DNA of 64,000 nucleotides, taken from Flavobacterium aquidurense (GTDB taxonomy: Bacteria; Bacteroidota; Bacteroidia; Flavobacteriales; Flavobacteriaceae). The stretch is taken from contig NZ_JRLF01000015.1 of assembly GCF_001404985.1 (NCBI RefSeq), positions 62,001 to 126,000 on the forward strand, written 5' to 3'. Within the stretch, counting starts at the first letter, position 1; every line of letters begins with the position of its first letter. Of this stretch, positions 7,119-14,690 are shown piece after piece. The notes below the pieces were generated by a model. That model worked only from the letters and a program-made list of their open reading frames with translations, had not been told where the DNA came from and searched no databases. The position numbers and the translations under genes are program-made.

Positions 7119-8228
7119 TTATGATAAATTGATCTGATAGTTCTGAATTAATTCTGAAAATGCAATTTCGCTATGCGAAAAATGCTCTTTAGTGCTTCGG
7201 CATTTTTTTGCCCTGTCAAAATACTGCTGGATTGAACCATCTTCATAAGTCGAAACCAATAAAGGATGTACGTAATAATTCTTGCATACATTTCTGGTAT
7301 TTCCAAGTGCTTCTGCAGTGGTATCAAAAGCGGTCAAAATATTTTTTTTAATTTCTTTTTCATCGGTCGTTGTTCCTATTTCCATCAAGGTTTCAAAAAA
7401 CACAATCGATGCTGCCCAGGTTCTAAAATCTTTGGCACTAAAATATTCTCCTGAAATTTCATGTAAATATTCGTTTACCATATGACTGTCCAACACTTTT
7501 CGTTCGCCGTTTTTATCATAATATTTAAAAACTTCCCAACCCGGAATTTCCTCGCAGCGGCTTACCAATTTTACCAGTTGTTTGTTTCTGGTTGTAATGG
7601 TGTGCTTTACTCCTTTTTTTCCCGTAAATTCAAATTTCAGAGAATTTTTGTTGATATTGATATGGCGTTTTCTCAAAGTCGAAAGTCCGTATGACTTATT
7701 GTCTTTGGCATATTTTTCGTTCCCAATCCTGATATGGGTTTCTTCCATTAGCCTAATTACAAGAGCGACTACTTTCTCTTTAGACCATTCTTTATTTTCC
7801 AGGTCTTCGTCGACTTTTTTTCGAATCAAAGGTAATTTTGTTCCAAACTCTGCTATTTTATAGAATTTTGTCTGATTTCTGATCAAATTCCATTTAGGAT
7901 GATATCTGTATTGTTTTCTGTTTTTATCGTCTAAACCTACCGCTTGTAAATGTCCGTTTGGTAAATCAGATATTTGTACGTTTACCCAAGCCGGCGGAAG
8001 CACTAAACTGCTAATGCGTTTCAATTCGCTTTTTCGTTTTATGCAGCGTCCGTTTTTTTTATAAACAAAACCATCCTCACATTTACATCTTTCTATGGGC
8101 AGCCTTTGATTATTGATATAAACTAAATCTAATTTTTCGATCACCAAATGAGGCGTTTTGATCAATTGATTCATTAGTTTTTCGGTTTTTGCTGCTGCAT
8201 TCATGATAGTTTGTTTATTATATGCCAC
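7119..8228 (-). CDS. DNA topoisomerase IB
   Basis: A 369-residue type IB topoisomerase of the poxvirus-like bacterial group, which relaxes supercoils through a 3'-phosphotyrosine. The N-terminal DNA-binding part has LPPAWVNVQISDLPNGHLQA and the GLDDKNRKQYRYHPKW motif. The catalytic set is visible: Arg167 (HIRIGNEKYA), a lysine near 204 (FTGKKG), Arg269 (KDFRTWAASI) and the nucleophile Tyr319 in VCKNYYVHP. Length is normal for the family. In Bacteroidota this gene is often found with stress genes, as here; that it takes part in DNA protection is inference. The start MAYNKQTIM could instead be the ATG eight codons later. Confidence 0.95.
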   Translation of the reverse strand: MAYNKQTIMNAAAKTEKLMNQLIKTPHLVIEKLDLVYINNQRLPIERCKCEDGFVYKKNGRCIKRKSELKRISSLVLPPAWVNVQISDLPNGHLQAVGLDDKNRKQYRYHPKWNLIRNQTKFYKIAEFGTKLPLIRKKVDEDLENKEWSKEKVVALVIRLMEETHIRIGNEKYAKDNKSYGLSTLRKRHININKNSLKFEFTGKKGVKHTITTRNKQLVKLVSRCEEIPGWEVFKYYDKNGERKVLDSHMVNEYLHEISGEYFSAKDFRTWAASIVFFETLMEIGTTTDEKEIKKNILTAFDTTAEALGNTRNVCKNYYVHPLLVSTYEDGSIQQYFDRAKKCRSTKEHFSHSEIAFSELIQNYQINLS

Positions 8229-8246
8229 TCCCGATAACTATCGGGA
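8229..8246. repeat. Short palindrome before topoisomerase IB
   Basis: TCCCGATAACTATCGGGA is an inverted repeat with 8-base arms and a 2-base centre, abutting the topoisomerase start codon region on its upstream side. In flavobacteria this palindrome is a common short intergenic repeat; here it could also act as an operator. Confidence 0.45.
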
Positions 8247-8474
8247 TAGAGATTTAAAAAAGATATTTCCGATATATTCTATTGATCTCCTTTGTGGCAT
8301 TTTTTATTTTTAAATTCAACTTTAGTTATTGCTATTAGATTTTTCTCTCGCATTAGCAATTTTCTCTCGCAGATTATGCAGATTAAGCAGATTTTCTTTT
8401 TTAATCTTTATATTTTATTCCTTGTTTTCACATAAAAATCTATGTTTTTATGTGTTTACGTTTGCGCGAGGATT

Positions 8475-8714
8475 CTAGTTATTGCGTAATGAATCGATAA
8501 GATTTTTTTTACTCATATACGAACGTCCAGAGATTCCAACTTTTCGTGCCTGTTGGTACAATTCTTCCTTTGTCCATTCATTATATGGTTTTGCATTTCC
8601 GCCTTTTTCACCTGCATCAGGCGTATTTGCAATTCGGGCTGCTTTTTCTTTACTATATCCTATTTCTAAAAGAGCTTGATATTGCTTTTCGTTTTTAATT
8701 CTTGCATCTGGCAT
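8475..8714 (-). CDS. DUF7218 / Rho-N-like small basic protein
   Basis: A 79-residue protein. The first part, KNEKQYQALLEIGYSKEKAA followed by RIANTPDAG, is the DUF7218 signature; the second, WTKEELYQQARKVGISGRS and MSKKNLIDSLR, is a Rho N-terminal or SAP-like helix-extended-helix that binds nucleic acid in related proteins. Such two-part proteins occur in archaea and bacteria next to stress and DNA-repair genes. It is unlinked in operon terms, with 246 bases to the topoisomerase gene downstream. The nucleic-acid role is inference from the fold. Confidence 0.82.
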   Translation of the reverse strand: MPDARIKNEKQYQALLEIGYSKEKAARIANTPDAGEKGGNAKPYNEWTKEELYQQARKVGISGRSYMSKKNLIDSLRNN

Positions 8715-8870
8715 GACTGAAAAATTTTGAGGTTAGTGATTCAGAAAATTATTAAATCAAAGTTCTTCAAAAAGTAAGAATGGGTCGTTATACAATTTTT
8801 TGATTTATTTTCATAATTAACTCTATGTTAATAGATTTCTTAAGAATAAGATTGTTACTATGATTTTTTA

Positions 8871-8956
8871 GGAGCTATTCCTGCTTTCCTTCCAAATTTT
8901 TTCCTTGCTAAAGAAGCAAGAAAAAGGATTTTCCCTCCAATCAGGGCTAAAAATTG
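8871..8956. repeat. Possible dispersed stem-loop element
   Basis: Bases 8871-8880 read GGAGCTATTC and are followed by CTGCTTTCC, an internal hairpin (CCTTGCT, then AGCAAG) and AATCAGGGCT. I recall sequences of this form as common spacers in Flavobacterium, but no second copy exists in the window, so the call rests on memory. The rest of the 424-base spacer 8715-9139 holds a promoter and the structured leader RNA. Confidence 0.3.
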
Positions 8957-8993
8957 GTTTCATAAGAAAGTATTATAATGAATAATCGTTTAC

Positions 8994-9001
8994 TATATTT
9001 G
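8994..9001 (+). promoter_or_regulatory. -7 box of the leader RNA
   Basis: TATATTTG is an exact match to TAnnTTTG and would start transcription near 9005, right at the first hairpin of the leader. No TTG lies at the usual spacing. Confidence 0.5.
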
Positions 9002-9003
9002 CG

Positions 9004-9121
9004 GTTCTTAAATCTTCACATTAAGAACGAAATACAATTGCCCTTATGTTATGTAGTAAAGTTCCGAAAGGGCTTTGACGCCGTGAAGAAGCGTAAGACT
9101 GCTAACGCATAAGGGTTTTTA
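9004..9121 (+). ncRNA. Candidate structured leader RNA with terminator-like closing helix
   Basis: Four helices can be drawn by eye. GTTCTTAA (9004-9011) pairs with TTAAGAAC (9021-9028). CCCTTATG (9041-9048) pairs with CATAAGGG (9108-9115), and this closing helix is followed by TTTTTATT. Inside it are 9058-9064 with 9070-9076 (two G-U pairs, CGAAA loop) and ACGC (9078-9081) with GCGT (9091-9094). The 5' part of the first helix is repeated at 9122-9140, just before and including the first base of the start codon of the 77-residue gene. This arrangement resembles a cis-regulatory switch. I cannot assign it to a known riboswitch class. Confidence 0.5.
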
Positions 9122-9139
9122 TTCTTAAATCTTCACATT

Positions 9140-9373
9140 ATGAGTACAAGCACCCTTTCAAAAGAAGCCGAAACAAGGCTTATGAATTTCTTTAACACCG
9201 CAATTGACCCACAAGAAATGGCCAAAGCAATTAGACAAGTAAATTATGTACTTGCCTTAAGCGTTCTGAGACAACACGAAACGCCTCAAAACGAATTAGC
9301 CAGCTTAGAAAGCAGTTTTTACTGGCTCAACGAATTAGCCGAAATTTTAAATCCTTATCTCGATCTAAAGTAA
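9140..9373 (+). CDS. Small helical protein of unknown function
   Basis: A 77-residue soluble protein, all helical by composition: TLSKEAETRLMNFFNTAIDP, QEMAKAIRQVNYVLALSVLR and a C-terminal LESSFYWLNELAEILNPYLD. It has no signal peptide, cysteine or charged tail, and I do not recognise a family. Its interest lies in its leader: a structured RNA of about 130 bases with a terminator-like stem directly before the ATG. It ends at a good bidirectional terminator, so it is a monocistronic unit. It could be a small regulator or an antitoxin-like protein, but nothing in the sequence decides this. Confidence 0.8.
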   Translation: MSTSTLSKEAETRLMNFFNTAIDPQEMAKAIRQVNYVLALSVLRQHETPQNELASLESSFYWLNELAEILNPYLDLK

Positions 9374-9393
9374 GTTACTATTTAATGATAAAA

Positions 9394-9429
9394 CAAAAAA
9401 GCCTTGATTCTAAAAATCGAGGTTTTTTT
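9394..9429. terminator. Bidirectional terminator
   Basis: CCTTGAT (9402-9408) pairs with ATCGAGG (9416-9422), flanked by A on the left and T on the right. It serves the 77-residue gene on the plus strand and the convergent gene ending at 9428. Confidence 0.75.
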
Positions 9430-9781
9430 ATGGCATACTATTTACTGAGGTTTCTTGTTTTGCAATAATCGATTTATTGATTTTTGCAATGAATTTTTCT
9501 TTAATCAAATTAAACTCAGGATCTTTTTCTGATACGTATAAATACAATAGCAATCTGGCATTACTATCTAAAGCATTACTAATATCAGGGAAACTACTAT
9601 TGATAAATTGCGTACTATGCGAACTATACGTATTATAGGATCTTTCTATAAATAATTCCTGAGATTTTAAGGTCCAGTCTTCAATATTAATAAGATCTAT
9701 TTCGTTTTGATAATCGCTTAAAGCTTTGCTTATTATTTTATCAATTTTAATTTTTACATTTTTAAAATCTATATTAATCAT
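9428..9781 (-). CDS. Hypothetical protein
   Basis: A 117-residue protein with no recognised domain. It is rich in Ile, Lys, Asn and Ser, has no signal peptide or membrane segment, and appears largely helical at both ends (VKIKIDKIISKALSDYQNEID and FNLIKEKFIAKINKSIIAK). It stands alone on the minus strand, between the leader-RNA gene and the GHKL/STAS operon, with a 267-base AT-rich spacer upstream in which I see nothing else. Base composition is very AT-rich, like the rest of this accessory block. Confidence 0.6.
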   Translation of the reverse strand: MINIDFKNVKIKIDKIISKALSDYQNEIDLINIEDWTLKSQELFIERSYNTYSSHSTQFINSSFPDISNALDSNARLLLYLYVSEKDPEFNLIKEKFIAKINKSIIAKQETSVNSMP

Positions 9782-10048
9782 CCTTCGTTAATTTAGTTTA
9801 TTTCTTTGCAATTATAAAAGCATAAGATATTTTAACAAAATTAACATTAAAAATAATAATTACCCAACATATAATATATATATTATTGAAATATAAATTA
9901 TAGCACAAAGCATTTATGTTTCTTTAGAGTTTTAAACTATGTCTGGATTTAATAACTCTGTTAAACTATATGCTTGTTGTTTTTTATTGTAAACTACACT
10001 AAAAAAATTTGGTATCTTTTATTATCACAAAAATTACTATTATAATAA

Positions 10049-10351
10049 TTATTTATTATTTTGAACTAATCTAACATACATCGTGTCATTTATTGCCTTA
10101 TGACTTTTAAAGATATATCTAGGTTTTATTTTTTTATTCTCATACAATTCAAATTTCGCCATTTTACTTTCCAAATCATCTATTTTTTGTTCTTGTTCTT
10201 TCAACCGCTCTAAAAAATATACATTTTTATCTTGCAAGTCTTTAATTCTTTCATTCTGCAATTTAGCTTCAGGATTTTGCATACATGAAGTAAAAACAAA
10301 AAAGATACTAATTATGAAATATTTTTTAAAATAAACTTTTTGAGTAATCAT
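10049..10351 (-). CDS. Small lipoprotein with coiled coil, last gene of the GHKL/STAS operon
   Basis: A 100-residue predicted lipoprotein. The signal peptide ends in FVFTSC with the lipidated cysteine at residue 23, and residues 30-65 form a charged coiled coil (LQNERIKDLQDKNVYFLERL and onward). No known domain follows. Its first 26 bases overlap the end of the upstream membrane-protein gene, which supports co-translation as the fourth and last gene of the operon starting at 12276. It would place one component of this module in the periplasm or outer membrane, with the coiled coil available for a partner; that is inference. Confidence 0.72.
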   Translation of the reverse strand: MITQKVYFKKYFIISIFFVFTSCMQNPEAKLQNERIKDLQDKNVYFLERLKEQEQKIDDLESKMAKFELYENKKIKPRYIFKSHKAINDTMYVRLVQNNK

Positions 10352-10817
10352 TTATTGAATTATTTAAGTCATGAAAAGTTTTTAATTTATTTACACGAAA
10401 GGTTCTGATATCGTTAATAGTATTATTAGTTAAATTCGTGCCTTGATTAGCTCTATAATGTGTCTGAAAATTAATATCATTTTCTATTTGAGATTGAAGA
10501 TCTAGTATATTTTGCGTTATTGTATGAGAGTCCAATTTATAACGTTCTTCGATACATAAAATTAAATTATTTGTATTTGCAACTAGCCTAAAAAAACAAT
10601 TTTCAACGTCTTGTGGATTAATTTGATTTGAATCTAAATCATCTAAAAATTTTAAAAGCTCACTATGAACATTGGTCATCTCTCGTATATAATAATCTTT
10701 TAGAGTTCTAGAATTTACTTGATTCTTTTGAATAAAATTTGCTAAAAAAAAAGCTAAAGCAATATTTACACAAATTTCTATAATCGATATTATATCTGAC
10801 AATTCAAAAAATATCAT
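10326..10817 (-). CDS. Single-pass membrane protein, third gene of the GHKL/STAS operon
   Basis: A 163-residue protein with one N-terminal membrane helix (about residues 9-29, ISIIEICVNIALAFFLANFI) and a helical soluble part facing, most likely, the cytoplasm (NSRTLKDYYIREMTNVHSEL and later helices). I do not recognise a family. It overlaps the DUF4325 gene by four bases (10814-10817) and the following lipoprotein gene by 26, so all are probably made together. It may act as the membrane anchor or effector of the GHKL/STAS pair; there is no direct evidence for this. Confidence 0.75.
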   Translation of the reverse strand: MIFFELSDIISIIEICVNIALAFFLANFIQKNQVNSRTLKDYYIREMTNVHSELLKFLDDLDSNQINPQDVENCFFRLVANTNNLILCIEERYKLDSHTITQNILDLQSQIENDINFQTHYRANQGTNLTNNTINDIRTFRVNKLKTFHDLNNSINDYSKSLF

Positions 10818-11248
10818 TGTTTATTACATTCTATCCATACTTTCTCTTCAAATTTATTATCTATAAATCTCCACCAAGCTTTGTGTGATTTAGTTTTTTT
10901 TGGTAAATTTTTATTCTGACGACGTATTTCCCATAGAGGTAATGTTACATCTTTAATACTTGCTTCCCAAAATTTAAAAGTATCCGATTTAATTTCTAGA
11001 TACTTAGAAACATTCTGCAAATTAAAATCATAAACTAAATTACCGAAAGATTCATCAATAAAAGATGGTGAATAGCCTCGATTTCCATCTAAATCGACTA
11101 CTAAAACATTTCCCTTTTCAAAACTTTTCTTAAATTCTTCATTTAAAAATTCATGGTAAAAATCTTCTCCTGACTTGTCACTTACTGAACAATGTCGTAA
11201 GCCAGTTACATTTCCAAACTTTTTGCGTAACAATAGAATATCTTTCAT
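10814..11248 (-). CDS. DUF4325 STAS-like protein
   Basis: A 144-residue protein with the DUF4325 pattern: SGEDFYHEFLNEEFKKSFEK, then NVLVVDLDGN and SPSFIDESFGNLVYDF. DUF4325 is a STAS-like fold related in shape to anti-anti-sigma factors (SpoIIAA-like), and it is typically encoded beside a GHKL ATPase, as it is here with two bases between the genes. In this copy, the serine in SPSFIDE sits where a phosphorylatable residue would be expected in the partner-switch model. The C-terminal 40 residues are basic and aromatic (WWRFIDNKFEEKVWIE). Phosphorylation by the neighbour is inference. Confidence 0.82.
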   Translation of the reverse strand: MKDILLLRKKFGNVTGLRHCSVSDKSGEDFYHEFLNEEFKKSFEKGNVLVVDLDGNRGYSPSFIDESFGNLVYDFNLQNVSKYLEIKSDTFKFWEASIKDVTLPLWEIRRQNKNLPKKTKSHKAWWRFIDNKFEEKVWIECNKQ

Positions 11249-11250
11249 AA

Positions 11251-12276
11251 TTAATTAAAACAGGTTTTATTTAACTCCCATTGATAAAATGTTCCCAAAA
11301 AGTGAACATATTTTTTATTCAGTAAAATTGATTTAGATTTGTTTTCAAAGTTAAGAAAAACATTATTTGTACAAACCACTAATTTAGTGATTTTATTATC
11401 GTCATAAGCACGTTTTATAGAAGGCAACCCCCTATTCCTGTTAATTTCTTGAGATAATGAACCATATCTTCGTTCAAAAGCTCTCTCTATTATATCAAGA
11501 TCGTTACGACTGAAAAAAAAATCAATAGCTTTTAATTTTCGACTTACATATAATGAATCTCTAATTCCTCTACCAAGATCTGAAACCGTAAATACCACAC
11601 TATTGGCCTTATAAAAAACACCAATTTGCCACTGATTATTATAGGAGTTACTCCATTCAACTGCATTACCCCCAATTTCTTTTAATAAAGTTATAGATTC
11701 ATCAGAGTATCCTTCTTTTCCCATTATATGATGAAAAGCTTGACATGAAATTTCATCAAAACTTTTCAGATCTTTTATAGTCAATTTACCTTCTTTTTTT
11801 TCAATTGAAAAATATTTCCCCTTTCCTGTAATATTAATTTCTCTTAATTTTTCATCATACATCTTATTAAAAAAACCTGTATCAATAAGATATTGGCGGC
11901 ACTTTTCATGTTTAGGCATATTACTTTGAAAATTAATACCATTATATTTACTCTCTTCAAAAATTCCTTTTAAAATACTAATTGTTGCAAAATCAATTTT
12001 CTCAGTTTTCTTAAATGAAATTCTTACAGTTGGTATTCCATTTTTTAAGGAGATGCTATTTTTATCTCTAATTGAATTAAAAAACACTAAGGCCGGCAAA
12101 GGATTTTCAACAAATCTAAAATCTTTGGGAGTCAAGATAGGTGTTTTTAAAATCGTCTTTTTTTTAATTTGTGCTGAATAGTGATATTTAGTTTTTCTTC
12201 TTTTCCGAGTTAAACGTCTTCTTTTATATATTTTTTTCTCTAAACTTAATCTTCTAAATACTGAAAGTTGCTTCAT
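11251..12276 (-). CDS. STAS-like/GHKL ATPase fusion, first gene of a partner-switch-like operon
   Basis: A 341-residue protein in three parts. Residues 1-45 are extremely basic (RRRLTRKRRK) and could bind nucleic acid. Residues 82-136 resemble a STAS-like strand-helix unit (IDFATISILKGIFEES, then a Cys/Gly-Phe ending). Residues 190-310 are a GHKL ATPase with the N box Glu200-x-x-x-Asn204 (KEIGGNAVEWSN), the G1 box DLGRGI (233-238) and a short G2 motif NRGLPSIK (281-288). It lacks a histidine-kinase dimerisation helix, so it is closer to SpoIIAB/RsbW-type or MutL/Hsp90-type ATPases than to sensors. It heads a tight four-gene operon; function of the whole is unknown. Confidence 0.85.
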   Translation of the reverse strand: MKQLSVFRRLSLEKKIYKRRRLTRKRRKTKYHYSAQIKKKTILKTPILTPKDFRFVENPLPALVFFNSIRDKNSISLKNGIPTVRISFKKTEKIDFATISILKGIFEESKYNGINFQSNMPKHEKCRQYLIDTGFFNKMYDEKLREINITGKGKYFSIEKKEGKLTIKDLKSFDEISCQAFHHIMGKEGYSDESITLLKEIGGNAVEWSNSYNNQWQIGVFYKANSVVFTVSDLGRGIRDSLYVSRKLKAIDFFFSRNDLDIIERAFERRYGSLSQEINRNRGLPSIKRAYDDNKITKLVVCTNNVFLNFENKSKSILLNKKYVHFLGTFYQWELNKTCFN

Positions 12277-12517
12277 TAATTATTAATAAAATTATTTTAA
12301 AATAAATTTAAATTTCGTAATTTCAAATATTACAATAAAATATTCATCTTTATTACGGAAAACCGCATTCTAACAAAATTAAAATTTCAACAAGTATAAT
12401 AATTAATCATAAACTATCAACTAGGTATTTGTACTGTTTTTTTTTTGAAACAAATATCAAAATTTATTTTTATTAAAAATCAACTGTTTAATATTAACAT
12501 CAAAAATAGGTCTTTTA

Positions 12518-13021
12518 TCACTTCATAAGTTTTCCCAAATTCGTTGGAATATTAAAACTGAGAGGTGTTTTAGAATTATCTAATTTATGCCCGTTAATGA
12601 CAAGCGATTTGATATTATTCATTATAATCCATTTTCCTGGACCAGACCTTCCTGAAACTGTATCTGTTCCATCTTTTATATCAGTTATTCTATACACAAG
12701 ACTATCATCAATGACTAATTTGATATCGTAGTTTATTTGACCTATATAAGTAACATTAGGAGAAAGTATTCTTTGGTTTAGTGAAGCATAAATAGAATCA
12801 CAATTTCTGATATCAAAGTCTGAATCACTACTAATTAATTTCTTAAAATCTGTATTTTTCATGTATTTCTCCAAAACAACTTTTTTAGGACATACAGAAG
12901 TTTTCCAATCTCGCATATAAATGCTCTGAAATGATTCGTCACTTTTCGTATATTCAGTTTTATAACAATTCGTGAATAAAAAAACAAAACTTATTAAACT
13001 AATAAACCTCAATGTATCCAT
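12518..13021 (-). CDS. Putative T6SS immunity lipoprotein, copy A (distal)
   Basis: The last of six paralogous lipoproteins transcribed away from the Hcp-fused effector. It has 167 residues, a lipobox FTNC with Cys19, the family core (INYDIKLVIDDSLVYRITDI) and the C-terminal block IMNNIKSLVINGHKLDN. Periplasmic lipid anchoring fits protection against a toxin delivered to the periplasm. It is closest to copy C over both ends (KTEYTKSDESFQ near the N-terminus and GPG-W-IMNNIKSL near the C-terminus). The assignment as immunity rests on position and copy number; no homologue of known function is recognised. The 240-base spacer beyond its stop is AT-rich and empty. Confidence 0.72.
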   Translation of the reverse strand: MDTLRFISLISFVFLFTNCYKTEYTKSDESFQSIYMRDWKTSVCPKKVVLEKYMKNTDFKKLISSDSDFDIRNCDSIYASLNQRILSPNVTYIGQINYDIKLVIDDSLVYRITDIKDGTDTVSGRSGPGKWIIMNNIKSLVINGHKLDNSKTPLSFNIPTNLGKLMK

Positions 13022-13057
13022 AATAATTACTTTAGATATTAGTTAGAAATTGCTTTT

Positions 13058-13561
13058 TTATTTCTTTATGAACTTTGCTATTTTGGTTGGAACCCTTATG
13101 TTATTTTTAGCATCTTTATTGTGTAATTTATGACCATTGATTATCATTGAGTAGATTCTATTATCAATATAATATTTTTTCCCTAGTGCAAATGTAAAAT
13201 GCGTAGTATCCAATTTACTTTTGATATCAGTTATTTCATATTCCAGACTATCATCAATAATTAATTTTATATCATAATTGATTTGACCTGAGTAGAGGTT
13301 GAAAGGGGTAAATATCCTTTGATTAAATTTAGAATTTGTTCTATCACATCCTTCAATATTAAAGCTAGAATCTTTTTGAATCAATTTTTTAAAGTTTGAT
13401 TTTTTTACATATTTTTCCAAAACTATTTTTTTAGGACATATAGACGAATTCCATTCTCTTAAATATATTCCATCAAACGAATAATCATTTTTATAGTACT
13501 CATTACAACTTGTAAATAAATAAAATAAACTTATTACACTAATAAACCTCAATGTATCCAT
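13058..13561 (-). CDS. Putative T6SS immunity lipoprotein, copy B
   Basis: A 167-residue member of the six-copy family with lipobox FTSC (Cys19). I chose the ATG of MDTLRFIS because all six copies start MDTL and have a signal peptide of the same length; an upstream ATG would add eight residues. It is the most divergent copy in its C-terminal third (TTHFTFALGKKYYIDNRIYS replaces the GPxKW-IMNN block), which may mark altered specificity. The gap to the previous gene in the array is 38 bases, in line with the regular 36-39 base spacing. Confidence 0.72.
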   Translation of the reverse strand: MDTLRFISVISLFYLFTSCNEYYKNDYSFDGIYLREWNSSICPKKIVLEKYVKKSNFKKLIQKDSSFNIEGCDRTNSKFNQRIFTPFNLYSGQINYDIKLIIDDSLEYEITDIKSKLDTTHFTFALGKKYYIDNRIYSMIINGHKLHNKDAKNNIRVPTKIAKFIKK

Positions 13562-13599
13562 AATAATTACTTTTAAATGATTCACTAGAAATATAGGTT

Positions 13600-14106
13600 T
13601 TATCTTTTCATAACCTTTCCTAGTTTTGTTGGAATATCAATATTAAGAGCTGCTTTTGTATTATCTAATTTTTGACCGTTTACGACTAGTGATTTGATAT
13701 TGTTCATTATCATCCATGTACCAGGTCCTGAATTTACTGAAACTGTATCTATTCCATCTTTAATGTCAGTTATTTTATATACAATACTATCATCAATAAT
13801 CAATTTTATATCATAATTTATTTGACTGATATAAGAAACATTAGGCTTTAATATTCTTTGATTAAATTGTGATTCTGTTAATTCACAACCTCTAATTTCA
13901 AAATTGGAATCCCTTTCGATGATATTTTTAAAATTGGAATTTTTTACATACTTTTCAAATATGATCTTTTGTGGACATATAGACGAATTCCATTGTCTAA
14001 GATAAATTCCTTGAAATGATTCATCACTTTTCCTATATTCAGTTTTATAACAATTCGTGAATAAAAAAATAAAACTTATTGAAATAATGTATCTCAATGT
14101 ATCCAT
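13600..14106 (-). CDS. Putative T6SS immunity lipoprotein, copy C
   Basis: A 168-residue lipoprotein with FTNC (Cys19). Over its 3' 80 bases it is nearly identical at DNA level to copy E (13627-13706 against 14725-14805), while its 5' part is nearer to copy A. This mosaic pattern points to recombination between copies. The mature part keeps the family pattern CPQK, an FKxxI-D/E-SxF segment, a short Cys-containing loop (RGCELTESQFNQRIL) and the INYDIKLIIDDS strand pair. Confidence 0.72.
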   Translation of the reverse strand: MDTLRYIISISFIFLFTNCYKTEYRKSDESFQGIYLRQWNSSICPQKIIFEKYVKNSNFKNIIERDSNFEIRGCELTESQFNQRILKPNVSYISQINYDIKLIIDDSIVYKITDIKDGIDTVSVNSGPGTWMIMNNIKSLVVNGQKLDNTKAALNIDIPTKLGKVMKR

Positions 14107-14142
14107 ATTAGTTACTTTAAAAGATTCGATAGAAATACGTCT

Positions 14143-14652
14143 TTATTTTTTCTTTATAACCTTTCCTAATTTTGTTGGAATTTTAATATTTAGCGGTGTT
14201 TTTTTGTTGTCTAACTCATAATTATTAACAATTAAAGAATTAATACAATTCATTATTACCCATTTTTTTGGACCAGTCCTTTCTGGAATTGTATCTAATT
14301 TATTTTGAATATTTGTTATTTTGAATTCCAGACTATCATCTATAATTAATCTTATATCATAATTTATTTGCCCAGTGTAAGAAACAACAGGCGAAAATAT
14401 TCTTTGGTTAAATTGTGATTCAGTTTTTTCACAGCCTTTAATTTCAAAATCAGAATTTCTTTCAATTAATTTTTTAAAATTGGAGTTTTTTACATATTTC
14501 TCAAATAACATTTTTTTAGGGCAGATTGGCGAATTCCATTGCTTAAGATAGATTGAAAAAAACGACTCATCATATTTTTCATATTCATTTCTATAACAAC
14601 TTGTTGTAAAAAAAATAACAAACAATAAACTATAAAATCTCAATGTATCCAT
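14143..14652 (-). CDS. Putative T6SS immunity lipoprotein, copy D
   Basis: A 169-residue copy with lipobox TTSC (Cys19) and the conserved CPKKMLFEKYVKNSNFKKLI and GQINYDIRLIIDDSLEF segments. It has its own variant in the C-terminal block (WVIMNCINSLIVNNYELDN), including an extra cysteine. The two cysteines of the mature domain shared by most copies (in the CPKK and KGCEKT motifs) could form a disulfide, which suits a periplasmic protein. Confidence 0.72.
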   Translation of the reverse strand: MDTLRFYSLLFVIFFTTSCYRNEYEKYDESFFSIYLKQWNSPICPKKMLFEKYVKNSNFKKLIERNSDFEIKGCEKTESQFNQRIFSPVVSYTGQINYDIRLIIDDSLEFKITNIQNKLDTIPERTGPKKWVIMNCINSLIVNNYELDNKKTPLNIKIPTKLGKVIKKK

Positions 14653-14690
14653 AATAATTACTTATAAATGATTCAATAGAAATATAGGTT

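Noticed and set aside
9041..9115. tRNA-like fold
   Set aside because: There are only two inner hairpins, no anticodon loop and no TTC arm or CCA-type acceptor stem.
9041..9115. Integron attC site, suggested by the hairpin and GCTAAC
   Set aside because: No RYYYAAC/GTTRRRY pair at the ends and no integrase or cassette array nearby.
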